A program made the position numbers and the translations under genes. The notes below the pieces were generated by a model that did not search any database, was not told where the DNA came from, and was given only the letters and a program-made list of their open reading frames with translations. Of a DNA stretch of 64,000 bases, positions 33,660 to 41,342 are shown in pieces (the stretch's first letter is position 1; the number at the start of each line of letters is the position of its first letter). The stretch covers positions 1-64,000 of the forward strand of contig CALADI010000022.1 of NCBI GenBank assembly GCA_937890525.1, written 5' to 3'. Source of the stretch: an uncultured Clostridia bacterium (GTDB lineage Bacteria > Bacillota > Clostridia > Oscillospirales > Oscillospiraceae).

Positions 33660-35039
33660 TTACAGCTCCATTACCAGTTGTTTGAAATAATTCCCCCGAA
33701 CCTCGAAGTTCTTGAATCGGTCAAAGGATGCGCTGGCCGGGGACAGCAGCACCACATCCCCCCGCCGGGCAGCAGCAGCCGCCCTGTGGACAGCCTGTGC
33801 AAAATCCTCCACCAGTTCCATTTCGGGGTGTCCTTCCCGGTATTCCGGGCAGTCCACCACCGCACAGCGGATCTTTTCTGCGGTGTCCCCGGTGAGGATC
33901 AAGTGCTTCACATGGGCGCAGATCTCCGGCCCAAGCACATCATAGGGAATGTGCTTGTCATATCCTCCGGCGATGAGGATCACCTTCTGGGGGAAGCTGC
34001 GAAGGCCCGAGATGGTCCTGCTGGGAGAGGATGCAATGGAATCGTTGTAGAAGCGCACGCCGTCCTTCTCCCGCACCAGTTCGATGCGGTGGGCCACCCC
34101 GCCAAAGGTGCCCGCCACATGGCGGACCGTTTCGTCGGTCACCAGTCCATCGGTGACGGCGATGGCCGCCATATAGTTCTCGATGTTGTGATCCCCGGGC
34201 AGTAGGATCTCACCTGCCGCCATAACGCGCTGAATTTGCCCATGCTTTGCCCGATAAATGATACCATCAGCGCAGAACACCCCGTTTTCCACCGGCTTTT
34301 TCCGGGAGAAGTACCGGGTCTGCCCATTGCCCACCATGGGGGCGGTGATGTCATTGTCTGCGTTGACGATCAGCAGTCCATCCGAGCCCTGATAGCGGAA
34401 CACATTGGTTTTGGCATCGATGTACTCCTGCATATCCTTGTGGACATCCAGATGGTTGGGCGCCAGATTGGTGATGACCGCACGGGGCGCACTGCGGCGC
34501 ATATCCATCAGCTGGAAAGAGCTGAGTTCCACCACCGCATAGTCCTCCTTCCCCATACGGGGGACATCCGCCAGAAGGGGCTTGCCAATGTTGCCCCCCA
34601 GCCAGACGGTGTAACCCTGAGCCTTCAGCATCTCCGACACCAGGGTGGTGGTGGTCGTCTTGCCGTCGGAGCCTGTAATGGCGATGATCCGACAGGGGCA
34701 CAGTTCAAAGAACACCTCCATCTCCGAGGTGATCTGCGCCCCCCCACAGCGAAGCTGCTCCAGCGCCGGGTGATCCGGGTGCATCCCCGGGGTACGGAAG
34801 ACCACATCAGCATTCACATGATCCAGATAGGAGTCGCCCAAATGGAGTTCCGCTCCCATGCGCTCCAGTTCCAGCACTTCATCATCCAATTTCTCCCGGG
34901 GAGTGCGGTCACAGCCCACCACCCGGCATCCATGCTCCAGCAGCAGCCAGGTCAGAGGTCTGTTGCTTACGCCCAGCCCCAGCACCCCCACAGTCTTGCC
35001 CTGCAAGGCGTCAAAATATTCATCAAACCGGTTTTTCAT
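33660..35039 (-). CDS. murD: UDP-N-acetylmuramoylalanine-D-glutamate ligase
   Basis: MurD adds D-glutamate to the peptidoglycan precursor. The 459-residue product has VLGLGVSNRPLTWLLL at the start, the ATP loop ITGSDGKTTTTTLVSEML, LAPNHLDVHKDMQEYIDAKT and GGYDKHIPYD. The ATG at 35039 is chosen because GAGG lies 7 bases upstream. An upstream in-frame start lacks one. It is the first gene of a murD-ispD-ispF operon. Confidence 0.96.
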   Translation of the reverse strand: MKNRFDEYFDALQGKTVGVLGLGVSNRPLTWLLLEHGCRVVGCDRTPREKLDDEVLELERMGAELHLGDSYLDHVNADVVFRTPGMHPDHPALEQLRCGGAQITSEMEVFFELCPCRIIAITGSDGKTTTTTLVSEMLKAQGYTVWLGGNIGKPLLADVPRMGKEDYAVVELSSFQLMDMRRSAPRAVITNLAPNHLDVHKDMQEYIDAKTNVFRYQGSDGLLIVNADNDITAPMVGNGQTRYFSRKKPVENGVFCADGIIYRAKHGQIQRVMAAGEILLPGDHNIENYMAAIAVTDGLVTDETVRHVAGTFGGVAHRIELVREKDGVRFYNDSIASSPSRTISGLRSFPQKVILIAGGYDKHIPYDVLGPEICAHVKHLILTGDTAEKIRCAVVDCPEYREGHPEMELVEDFAQAVHRAAAAARRGDVVLLSPASASFDRFKNFEVRGNYFKQLVMEL

Positions 35040-35090
35040 ATCCGTTCCTCGCTTCCAAGCAGGGGGATCTCCCCCCATTTACCTGTCTTT

Positions 35091-35119
35091 AGTATATCCT
35101 CTTGAAAAAGATTTTGCAA
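35091..35119 (-). promoter_or_regulatory. Promoter of murD-ispD-ispF
   Basis: On the minus strand -35 TTGCAA (35114-35119), 17 bases and -10 TATACT (35091-35096) precede murD by about 50 bases. It is back to back with the rnpB promoter. Confidence 0.6.
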
Positions 35120-35124
35120 GACAT

Positions 35125-35153
35125 TTGACATTCGCCCTCTGATACGATAAAAT
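35125..35153 (+). promoter_or_regulatory. Promoter of rnpB
   Basis: A perfect -35 TTGACA (35125-35130), a 17-base spacer and -10 TAAAAT (35148-35153) lie just before the start of the RNase P RNA. Confidence 0.8.
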
Positions 35154-35158
35154 GGGTG

Positions 35159-35505
35159 GGCAACCGGGTTGGACAGCCGCGTGCAGACGCCGAAAGGCGC
35201 TGTATGAGGAAAGTCCGGGCTCCATAGGGCAAGGATAACGGGTAACGCCCGCCGAGGGTGACCTCAGGACAAGTGCAACAGAGATATGTCGCCTTCCTTT
35301 TGGGAGGTAAGAGTGAAAAGGTGCGGTAAGAGCGCACCCATCCCATGGAGACATGGGTATGCTGTAAACTCTATCCGGAGCAACACCGTGTGAGGGACGC
35401 ATGACTGGCCCGGTCGTCCCCAAGAGGTGGCTGGATCCCAGGAGCAATTCTGGGGCTAGATAGATGGCTGTCAAAACAGAACCCGGCTTATAGACCCGGT
35501 CGCAC
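35159..35505 (+). ncRNA. rnpB: RNase P RNA
   Basis: This is the catalytic RNA that matures tRNA 5' ends. The 5' region has GGACAGCCGCG, followed by the universally conserved GAGGAAAGTCCGGGCTCC at 35206-35223, an ACAGAGATA-type segment in the middle, and the 3' end ACAGAACCCGGCTTATAGACC that pairs back to the 5' part. The length of about 347 bases fits the ancestral class A layout, though the class was not tested by folding. Promoter and terminator flank it closely. Confidence 0.93.
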
Positions 35506-35506
35506 C

Positions 35507-35540
35507 AAAGCGCCGCCCAATTGGGCGGCGCTTTCTCTTT
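35507..35540 (+). terminator. Terminator of rnpB
   Basis: The inverted repeat AAGCGCCGCCC / GGGCGGCGCTT with a central AATT is followed by TCTCTTT, directly after the RNase P RNA. Confidence 0.85.
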
Positions 35541-35563
35541 GCCACGAAGCATCGATACTACGC

Positions 35564-35598
35564 AAAAATCCCCGCATGACTTTCGTCATGCGGGGATT
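35564..35598 (-). terminator. Terminator of the str operon (after tuf)
   Basis: A long perfect hairpin AATCCCCGCATGAC / GTCATGCGGGGATT (35567-35598) with a TTTT run on the minus strand ends the tuf transcript. It is nearly symmetric and could also stop transcription reading from the rnpB side. Confidence 0.85.
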
Positions 35599-35662
35599 TG
35601 ACCATTGTACACGGATCTCTCCGGCGGAAAGCGCCGAAGCGGGTGTCACTTTAGATCAGGAA

Positions 35663-36865
35663 TTACTCCAGGATCTCGGTAACAACGCCGGAACCGACGG
35701 TACGGCCACCCTCACGGATAGCGAAACGCAGGCCCTTCTCGATAGCGATGGGGGTGATCAGCTCAACGCTCATCACAACGTTATCGCCGGGCATGCACAT
35801 CTCAACGCCCTCGGGCAGAGTGATGATGCCGGTCACGTCAGTGGTACGGAAGTAGAACTGAGGACGGTAGTTGTTGAAGAAGGGAGTGTGACGGCCGCCT
35901 TCATCCTTGGACAGGACGTAAACCTGAGCCTGGAACTTGGTCAGGGGGTGGATGGAGCCGGGCTTGCACAGAACCTGGCCTCTCTCGATGTCCTTCTTGT
36001 CAACACCACGCAGCAGAGCGCCGATGTTGTCGCCAGCCTCAGCGTAGTCCAGCAGCTTGTGGAACATCTCGATGTCGGTCACGACGGTGGACTTCTTCTC
36101 GTCGCTCAGGCCAACGATCTCGACCTGCTCGTTCTTCTTGATGACGCCACGCTCAACACGACCGGTAGCAACGGTGCCACGGCCGGAGATGGTGAAGACG
36201 TCCTCGACGGGCATCAGGAAGGGCTGGTCAGCCTTACGGTCGGGAGTGGGGATATACTCGTCAACAGCGTCCATCAGAGCCTTGATGCAAGCGTACTCGG
36301 GAGCATTCACGTCCTTGGACTCGGAGATCAGAGCATTCAGAGCGGAGCCCTGGATCACGGGGATGTCGTCGCCGGGGAACTCGTAGAAGGACAGAGTCTC
36401 ACGGATCTCCATCTCAACCAGCTCCAGCAGCTCGGCGTCGTCAACCAGGTCAGCCTTGTTCATGAACACAACGATAGCGGGCACGCCAACCTGACGAGCC
36501 AGCAGCAGGTGCTCCTTGGTCTGAGCCATGGGGCCGTCGGTAGCAGCGATAACCAGGATCGCGCCGTCCATCTGAGCAGCGCCGGTGATCATGTTCTTGA
36601 TGTAGTCGGCGTGGCCCGGGCAGTCAACATGAGCGTAGTGACGCTTCTCGGTCTGGTACTCGACGTGAGCGGTGTTGATCGTGATACCACGAGCCTTCTC
36701 CTCGGGAGCCTTATCGATGGAAGCGTAGTCCTCGAAATCAGCGAAGCCCTGCAGGGACAGGTACTTGGTGATTGCGGCGGTCAGGGTGGTCTTGCCGTGG
36801 TCAACGTGGCCGATGGTGCCGATGTTGACATGCGGCTTATTTCTTTCGAACTTCTGCTTTGCCAT
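35663..36865 (-). CDS. tuf: Elongation factor Tu
   Basis: EF-Tu brings aminoacyl-tRNA to the ribosome. The 400-residue product has GTIGHVDHGKTTLTAAITKY (P-loop), DCPGHADYIKNMITGAAQMD, NKADLVDD and the three-domain layout ending RFAIREGGRTVGSGVVTEIL. It is the last gene of the str operon but also has its own promoter in the 163-base gap after fusA. Confidence 0.98.
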   Translation of the reverse strand: MAKQKFERNKPHVNIGTIGHVDHGKTTLTAAITKYLSLQGFADFEDYASIDKAPEEKARGITINTAHVEYQTEKRHYAHVDCPGHADYIKNMITGAAQMDGAILVIAATDGPMAQTKEHLLLARQVGVPAIVVFMNKADLVDDAELLELVEMEIRETLSFYEFPGDDIPVIQGSALNALISESKDVNAPEYACIKALMDAVDEYIPTPDRKADQPFLMPVEDVFTISGRGTVATGRVERGVIKKNEQVEIVGLSDEKKSTVVTDIEMFHKLLDYAEAGDNIGALLRGVDKKDIERGQVLCKPGSIHPLTKFQAQVYVLSKDEGGRHTPFFNNYRPQFYFRTTDVTGIITLPEGVEMCMPGDNVVMSVELITPIAIEKGLRFAIREGGRTVGSGVVTEILE

Positions 36866-36936
36866 TTTGGATTTTCCTCCTGTTATGATGAAATAAAATG
36901 GAAAATGATAAACGGTTTTTACGCGCTTCTAAGGAC

Positions 36937-36965
36937 ATCATACTACATGATCTCCAGAAACACAA
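36937..36965 (-). promoter_or_regulatory. Internal promoter of tuf
   Basis: On the minus strand -35 TTGTGT (36960-36965), a 17-base spacer and -10 TATGAT (36937-36942) lie between fusA and tuf. The -35 is weak and the -10 good. A separate tuf promoter would allow higher EF-Tu than EF-G output. Confidence 0.5.
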
Positions 36966-36990
36966 GAGAAATTTTTGAAAATTTCCCGTG

Positions 36991-37021
36991 AACTGCGGTA
37001 AAGCGTCGCCTTACCGCAGTT
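36991..37021 (-). terminator. Hairpin between fusA and tuf
   Basis: AACTGCGGTAA pairs with TTACCGCAGTT (36991-37001 with 37011-37021) 7 bases after the fusA stop. No T-run follows, so it may be an RNA-stabilising or processing hairpin more than a terminator. Confidence 0.4.
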
Positions 37022-37028
37022 ATTTCGA

Positions 37029-39107
37029 TCAACCCTTGGCGCGGGCCTTCACGATCTCTTCGGTCTTGCTCTTGGGCAGCTCAGCGTTGTGGCTGGGCTC
37101 CATGGAGTAGTTGCCGCGGCCCTGAGTCTTGGAACGCAGGTCGGTGGCATAACCGAACATCTCGGACAGGGGGACATTTGCATCGATCTGGACAGAACCG
37201 GTTCTGGTGATCTGACCCAGAATGTTGCCGCGGCGGGCAGTGACATCGCCGATGACGACGCCCATGTACTCGTCGGGAACATTGATGGAGACCTTCATGA
37301 TGGGCTCCAGGATGCAGGGGTTCGCCTTGCGGCAGGCTTCCTTGAAGGCCATAGAACCGGCGATCTTAAATGCCATTTCAGAGGAGTCGACCTCGTGGTA
37401 AGAGCCGTCGAACAGGGTGACCTTCACATCCACCACGGGGTAACCGGCCATAACGCCGGCCGCCATGGCGCCCTGAATACCGGCGTCGACAGCGGGGATA
37501 TACTCCTTGGGGATAGCGCCGCCAACCACAGCGTTGACGAACTCGTAGCCCTTGCCGGGCTCGTTGGGCTCCACACGGATCTTGACATGACCGTACTGGC
37601 CCTTACCGCCGGACTGACGGGCATACTTGGTATCCTGCTCCACAGACTTGCGGATGGTCTCCTTGTAAGAGACCTGAGGTGCGCCGACATTGGCCTCCAC
37701 CTTGAACTCACGCAGCAGACGGTCGACGATGATCTCCAGATGGAGCTCGCCCATACCGGCGATGATGGTCTGACCGGTCTCCTGATTGGTGTAGGTTCTG
37801 AAGGTGGGATCCTCTTCTGCCAGCTTGGCCAGTGCAATACCCATCTTCTCCTGACCAGCCTTGGTCTTGGGCTCGATGGCAACCTCGATAACAGGCTCAG
37901 GGAACACCATGGACTCCAGAATGATGGGGTGATCCTCATCACAGAAGGTATCACCGGTGGTGGTATTCTTCACACCGACAGCGGCGGCGATGTCGCCGGC
38001 GTAGACGATGTCGATATCCTCCCGGTGGTTGGAGTGCATCTGCAGGATACGGCCCAGACGCTCTCTGGACTGCTTGGTGCAGTTCAGAACCGTGGTGCCC
38101 TTAGTCAGCGTACCGGAGTACACACGGAAGTAGCACAGCTTACCCACATAGGGGTCGGTAGCGATCTTGAAGGCCAGAGCAGAGAAGGGAGCCTCATCGG
38201 AAGCAGGACGGAAGTCCTCCTCGCCGGTGTCGGGGTTGACGCCCTTGATGCCCTTCTTGTCCAGGGGGCTGGGCATGTAATCAACCACCGCATCCAGCAC
38301 CTGCTGGACGCCCTTGTTCTTGTAAGAGGTGCCGCAAACCACGGGAACCATCTCATTGTCGATGGTAGCCTTACGGATGCAGGCCTTGATCATGTCAACG
38401 GGAACTTCCTCGCCCTCCAGATACATCATAGCGATGTCATCATCCAGAGTGGAGACAGCGTCCATCAGCTTCTCGTGGTACTCGTTGCAGATGTCCACCA
38501 TATCCTCGGGGATCTCCTCCACACGGACATCCTTGCCCAGATCATCATAGAAGACATTGGCCTTCATGGTGATCAGGTCAACGTTGCCCTTGAAGAAGGC
38601 CTCGGAGCCGATGGGCAGCTGAATGGGCACAGCATTGCACTTCAGACGATCGTGGATCATGTCCAGAACGCGGTAGAAGTCCGCGCCCAGAATGTCCATC
38701 TTGTTGACATAGATCATACGGGGGACCCGGTACTCGTCGGCCTGACGCCAAACGGTCTCGGTCTGGGGCTCGACACCGCCCTTGGCGCACAGAACGGTGA
38801 CAGCACCGTCCAGCACACGCAGGGAACGCTCGACCTCAACGGTGAAGTCCACGTGACCCGGGGTGTCGATGATGTTCAGGCGGCAACCCTTCCACATACA
38901 GGTGGTAGCCGCGGAAGTGATGGTAATACCACGCTCCTGCTCCTGAGCCATCCAGTCCATGGTGGCGGAACCATCATGAGTCTCACCGATCTTGTAATTC
39001 TTACCGGTGTAGAACAGGATACGCTCGGTGGTGGTGGTCTTACCGGCATCGATGTGAGCCATGATGCCAAAGTTTCTGGTGTTTTCCAAGGAATACTGTC
39101 TAGGCAT
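37029..39107 (-). CDS. fusA: Elongation factor G
   Basis: EF-G drives translocation. The 692-residue product has MAHIDAGKTTTTERILFYTG (P-loop), DTPGHVDFTVEVERSLRVLD, NKMDILGADF and a full set of five domains, ending ATDLRSKTQGRGNYSMEPS. The length is normal. It lies between rpsG and tuf. Confidence 0.98.
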   Translation of the reverse strand: MPRQYSLENTRNFGIMAHIDAGKTTTTERILFYTGKNYKIGETHDGSATMDWMAQEQERGITITSAATTCMWKGCRLNIIDTPGHVDFTVEVERSLRVLDGAVTVLCAKGGVEPQTETVWRQADEYRVPRMIYVNKMDILGADFYRVLDMIHDRLKCNAVPIQLPIGSEAFFKGNVDLITMKANVFYDDLGKDVRVEEIPEDMVDICNEYHEKLMDAVSTLDDDIAMMYLEGEEVPVDMIKACIRKATIDNEMVPVVCGTSYKNKGVQQVLDAVVDYMPSPLDKKGIKGVNPDTGEEDFRPASDEAPFSALAFKIATDPYVGKLCYFRVYSGTLTKGTTVLNCTKQSRERLGRILQMHSNHREDIDIVYAGDIAAAVGVKNTTTGDTFCDEDHPIILESMVFPEPVIEVAIEPKTKAGQEKMGIALAKLAEEDPTFRTYTNQETGQTIIAGMGELHLEIIVDRLLREFKVEANVGAPQVSYKETIRKSVEQDTKYARQSGGKGQYGHVKIRVEPNEPGKGYEFVNAVVGGAIPKEYIPAVDAGIQGAMAAGVMAGYPVVDVKVTLFDGSYHEVDSSEMAFKIAGSMAFKEACRKANPCILEPIMKVSINVPDEYMGVVIGDVTARRGNILGQITRTGSVQIDANVPLSEMFGYATDLRSKTQGRGNYSMEPSHNAELPKSKTEEIVKARAKG

Positions 39108-39125
39108 TGTAGTGTATCTCCTTCA

Positions 39126-39596
39126 TTACCAGCGGAAATGGCTGAATGCCTTGTTGGCCTCGGCCATCTTGTGGGTATCCTCGCGCTTCTTCACGGCGTT
39201 GCCAGTGTTGTTGGCAGCATCCATGATCTCAGCAGCCAGACGCTCCTTCATGGTGTTCTCGCTGCGGTTGCGGCTGTAAGTGGTCATCCAGCGCAGACCC
39301 ATGGTCTGACGACGAGCGGGACGAACCTCGATGGGCACCTGGTAGGTAGCGCCACCGACACGGCGAGACTTGACTTCCACGGCGGGCATGACATTCTCCA
39401 TAGCCTGCTGGAAGACTTCCAGACCGTTCTTGCCGGTCTTGTTCTCGACGATTTCAAAAGCACCATAGACGACCTTCTGGGCAACACCCTTCTTGCCGTC
39501 GAGCATGATGCTGTTAACGAGCTTGGTAACCAGAACAGAATTATAGATCGGATCCGGCAGAACTTCTCTCTTGGGAACATTACCTCTTCTGGGCAC
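39126..39596 (-). CDS. rpsG: 30S ribosomal protein S7
   Basis: S7 nucleates the 30S head. The product has 156 residues, the family norm, if read from the GTG at 39596 (VPRRGNVPKREVLPDPIYNS), which has AAGGAGG 8 bases upstream. An ATG six codons earlier overlaps that site and is not used. The signature LMLDGKKGVAQKVVYGAFEI-like LDGKKGVAQKVVYGAF and the end HKMAEANKAFSHFRW are present. Confidence 0.96.
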   Translation of the reverse strand: MPRRGNVPKREVLPDPIYNSVLVTKLVNSIMLDGKKGVAQKVVYGAFEIVENKTGKNGLEVFQQAMENVMPAVEVKSRRVGGATYQVPIEVRPARRQTMGLRWMTTYSRNRSENTMKERLAAEIMDAANNTGNAVKKREDTHKMAEANKAFSHFRW

Positions 39597-39614
39597 TTTG
39601 CTTCCCTCCTTCAT

Positions 39615-39768
39615 AATATAATGATTTCATCGGTACTCGAAAGTGGTGTACTTTCTGACTTTCGTTGTGCCTGCCAACAAGAGGAATTCATCTATGATAA
39701 AACCTTCATTGGCAAGGCTTTGCCTTGCGTAAGGCGGGGTAAAAATTCAAATGGATCGAAGCAGAATC
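39615..39768 (-). other. rpsL-rpsG spacer with hairpins
   Basis: This 154-base gap between two genes that normally sit close together contains GCAAGGC/GCCTTGC (39712-39728) and CGAAAGT/ACTTTCG (39640-39666) inverted repeats on either strand. No T-run marks a terminator, and no gene or clear promoter is seen. Confidence 0.3.
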
Positions 39769-40191
39769 TTACTTCTTGCCAGCCTTGGGACGCTTTGCAC
39801 CGTACTTGGAACGAGCCTGCATACGGTTCTGCACACCCTGAGTATCCAGAGTGCCGCGGATGATGTGGTAACGCACACCAGGAAGGTCCTTGACACGGCC
39901 GCCGCGGATCAGAACAACAGAGTGCTCCTGCAGGTTGTGGCCGACGCCGGGGATGTAAGCGGAAACTTCCATACCGTTGGTCAGGCGAACACGAGCGATC
40001 TTACGCAGAGCGGAGTTCGGCTTCTTGGGGGTAGTCGTACGAACAGCGGTGCAGACACCACGCTTCTGGGGGGAAGCCAGGCTGGTAGCCTTGTTCTCCA
40101 GAGTGTTCAGACCTCTCTGCAGAGCAGGAGCGGTGGACTTGTAAGTGGGCATCTTACGGCCGTTACGAACGAGCTGATTAAAAGTAGGCAT
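39769..40191 (-). CDS. rpsL: 30S ribosomal protein S12
   Basis: S12 controls decoding accuracy. The 140-residue product starts MPTFNQLVRNGRKMPTYKST and has TTPKKPNSALRKIARVRLTN with the wild-type lysine of the streptomycin region, and VLIRGGRVKDLPGVRYHIIR. The ATG at 40191 follows GGAAAGGAG. Upstream in-frame codons are not used. It follows the L7Ae-like gene. Confidence 0.97.
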   Translation of the reverse strand: MPTFNQLVRNGRKMPTYKSTAPALQRGLNTLENKATSLASPQKRGVCTAVRTTTPKKPNSALRKIARVRLTNGMEVSAYIPGVGHNLQEHSVVLIRGGRVKDLPGVRYHIIRGTLDTQGVQNRMQARSKYGAKRPKAGKK

Positions 40192-40264
40192 TATATTTCT
40201 CCTTTCCTTCATTCTCGCCAAAATGGCGGGTATCTATTTCTATGGGGTAACCCAGAGAAATCCA

Positions 40265-40522
40265 TCAGTTTGCGACTGTTGCCGCAGCCGCCGCGTCCAC
40301 CTCGATGCCGCAGGCGCGGCCAAGGTCGGACATCTTGTCCACCCAGAGGCACTCGACCCCGTGCTGATGGCTCAGTTCCTCCAGCGGGGCGGTGATGGTG
40401 GGGTCGGCATCCCGGGCTAAGAACACCCTGCCGACACTTCCCCGGGCCAGCGCTTTGCGAAGCTGTCTGGCGCCGACGATAAACGAATGGTCACCGGATC
40501 GCAAATGGTCGGCGGCGACCAT
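40265..40522 (-). CDS. L7Ae-family ribosomal protein (YbxF/RplGB-like)
   Basis: This small RNA-binding protein of the L7Ae family recognises kink-turns. The 85-residue product from the ATG at 40522 (MVAADHLRSGDHSFIVGARQ) has LRKALARGSVGRVFLARDAD and PLEELSHQHGVECLWVDKMS. A longer frame exists, but its starts lie at or before the predicted transcription start (about 40553). AAGGG lies 5 bases before the chosen ATG. In other Firmicutes this gene stands between rpoC and rpsL. Here rpoBC is absent. Confidence 0.85.
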   Translation of the reverse strand: MVAADHLRSGDHSFIVGARQLRKALARGSVGRVFLARDADPTITAPLEELSHQHGVECLWVDKMSDLGRACGIEVDAAAAATVAN

Positions 40523-40559
40523 AGGATCCCTTATAATAAGCGTATCCATACAAAACATT

Positions 40560-40587
40560 ATTATACGCTTATTCACGAAAATGTCAA
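40560..40587 (-). promoter_or_regulatory. Promoter of the str operon
   Basis: On the minus strand a consensus -35 TTGACA (40582-40587), a 16-base spacer and a consensus -10 TATAAT (40560-40565) precede the L7Ae-like gene. The leader would be about 30 bases. Confidence 0.85.
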
Positions 40588-40711
40588 CATTTTTTCCCTC
40601 AAAAAATCCCGATTCTTTTGGGTCGGTCTTCGGCATAATTCACAAGGGGCGCCCCTTTTTTTCGGGAAACGGAAATCTTTTCCGAAAGCCATGGCTTTCC
40701 ATGCCCATTCA

Positions 40712-40720
40712 TGATATAAT
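40712..40720 (+). promoter_or_regulatory. Extended -10 promoter of ridA
   Basis: TGATATAAT is a perfect extended -10 element 60 bases before the ridA start. No good -35 is seen. It is followed by a CCCCGGTGAACGGGG hairpin (40721-40735) in the leader. Confidence 0.5.
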
Positions 40721-40779
40721 CCCCGGTGAACGGGGGCAGGCTCCCCCGCTCAGTCAAATCACGATCGGAGGTCATTTCC

Positions 40780-41148
40780 ATGAAGGTTATTTCCACCCCC
40801 AACGCTCCCGCCGCCATCGGACCCTACTCTCAGGGCATGATCTTGGGCGAACTGGTGTTCTGTTCCGGGCAGATCCCCGTGGATCCCGCCACCGGCGCCG
40901 TCCCCGAGGGCATCCGCGCTCAGGCCGAGCAGAGCTGCAAGAATGTGTCCGCCGTGCTGGCTGCCGCCGGCACCGACTGCACCAAGGTGGTCAAGACCAC
41001 CTGCTTCCTCAGCGATATGGCGAATTTCGCCGCCTTTAACGAAGTCTACGCCGCTTACTTCACCGGAAAGCCCGCCAGAAGCTGCTGCGCCGTGCGGGAG
41101 CTGCCCAAGGGCGTGCTGTGCGAGATCGAAACCATCGCCCAGCTCTGA
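40780..41148 (+). CDS. ridA: RidA-family reactive enamine/imine deaminase
   Basis: RidA hydrolyses 2-aminoacrylate and related imines from PLP enzymes, protecting against metabolic damage. The 122-residue product begins MKVISTPNAPAAIGPYSQGM and has LVFCSGQIPVDPATGAVPEG, YFTGKPARSCCAVRELPKGV and the end CEIETIAQL, covering the substrate arginine (PAR). GGAGG lies 7 bases before this ATG. A longer frame upstream is not needed. It is a single-gene transcript. Confidence 0.95.
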   Translation: MKVISTPNAPAAIGPYSQGMILGELVFCSGQIPVDPATGAVPEGIRAQAEQSCKNVSAVLAAAGTDCTKVVKTTCFLSDMANFAAFNEVYAAYFTGKPARSCCAVRELPKGVLCEIETIAQL

Positions 41149-41160
41149 TCCTCTCCCCCA

Positions 41161-41198
41161 AACCGCCCCTGTTCCCAAACGGAACCGGGGCGGTTTTT
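41161..41198 (+). terminator. Terminator of ridA
   Basis: AACCGCCCCTGTTCC pairs with GGAACCGGGGCGGTT with one bulge (41161-41194), and TTTTT follows, 13 bases after the ridA stop. Confidence 0.85.
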
Positions 41199-41260
41199 GC
41201 AGGAGCAATATGCACTTTCGCCAAAAATGAACTTCATTTCTTAAAATATATTTTGCACAG

Positions 41261-41289
41261 TTGACAGCCCGCCGTTCATCTTATACCAT
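41261..41289 (+). promoter_or_regulatory. Promoter of the lipoprotein gene
   Basis: -35 TTGACA (41261-41266), a 17-base spacer and -10 TACCAT (41284-41289) lie about 50 bases before the lipoprotein start. Confidence 0.6.
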
Positions 41290-41342
41290 AATAATGTAAG
41301 ATGATCCGGCTTTCTCATCGTATAAGAAAGGAGTTCTGCCCC

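Noticed and set aside
35079..35552. A 157-residue frame on the minus strand across the RNase P RNA
   Set aside because: It is antisense to rnpB, whose conserved GAGGAAAGTCCGGGCTCC and flanking promoter and terminator explain the sequence.
37089..39863. A 924-residue open frame opposite fusA and rpsG
   Set aside because: Shadow of highly expressed genes with strong codon bias; the true genes are certain.
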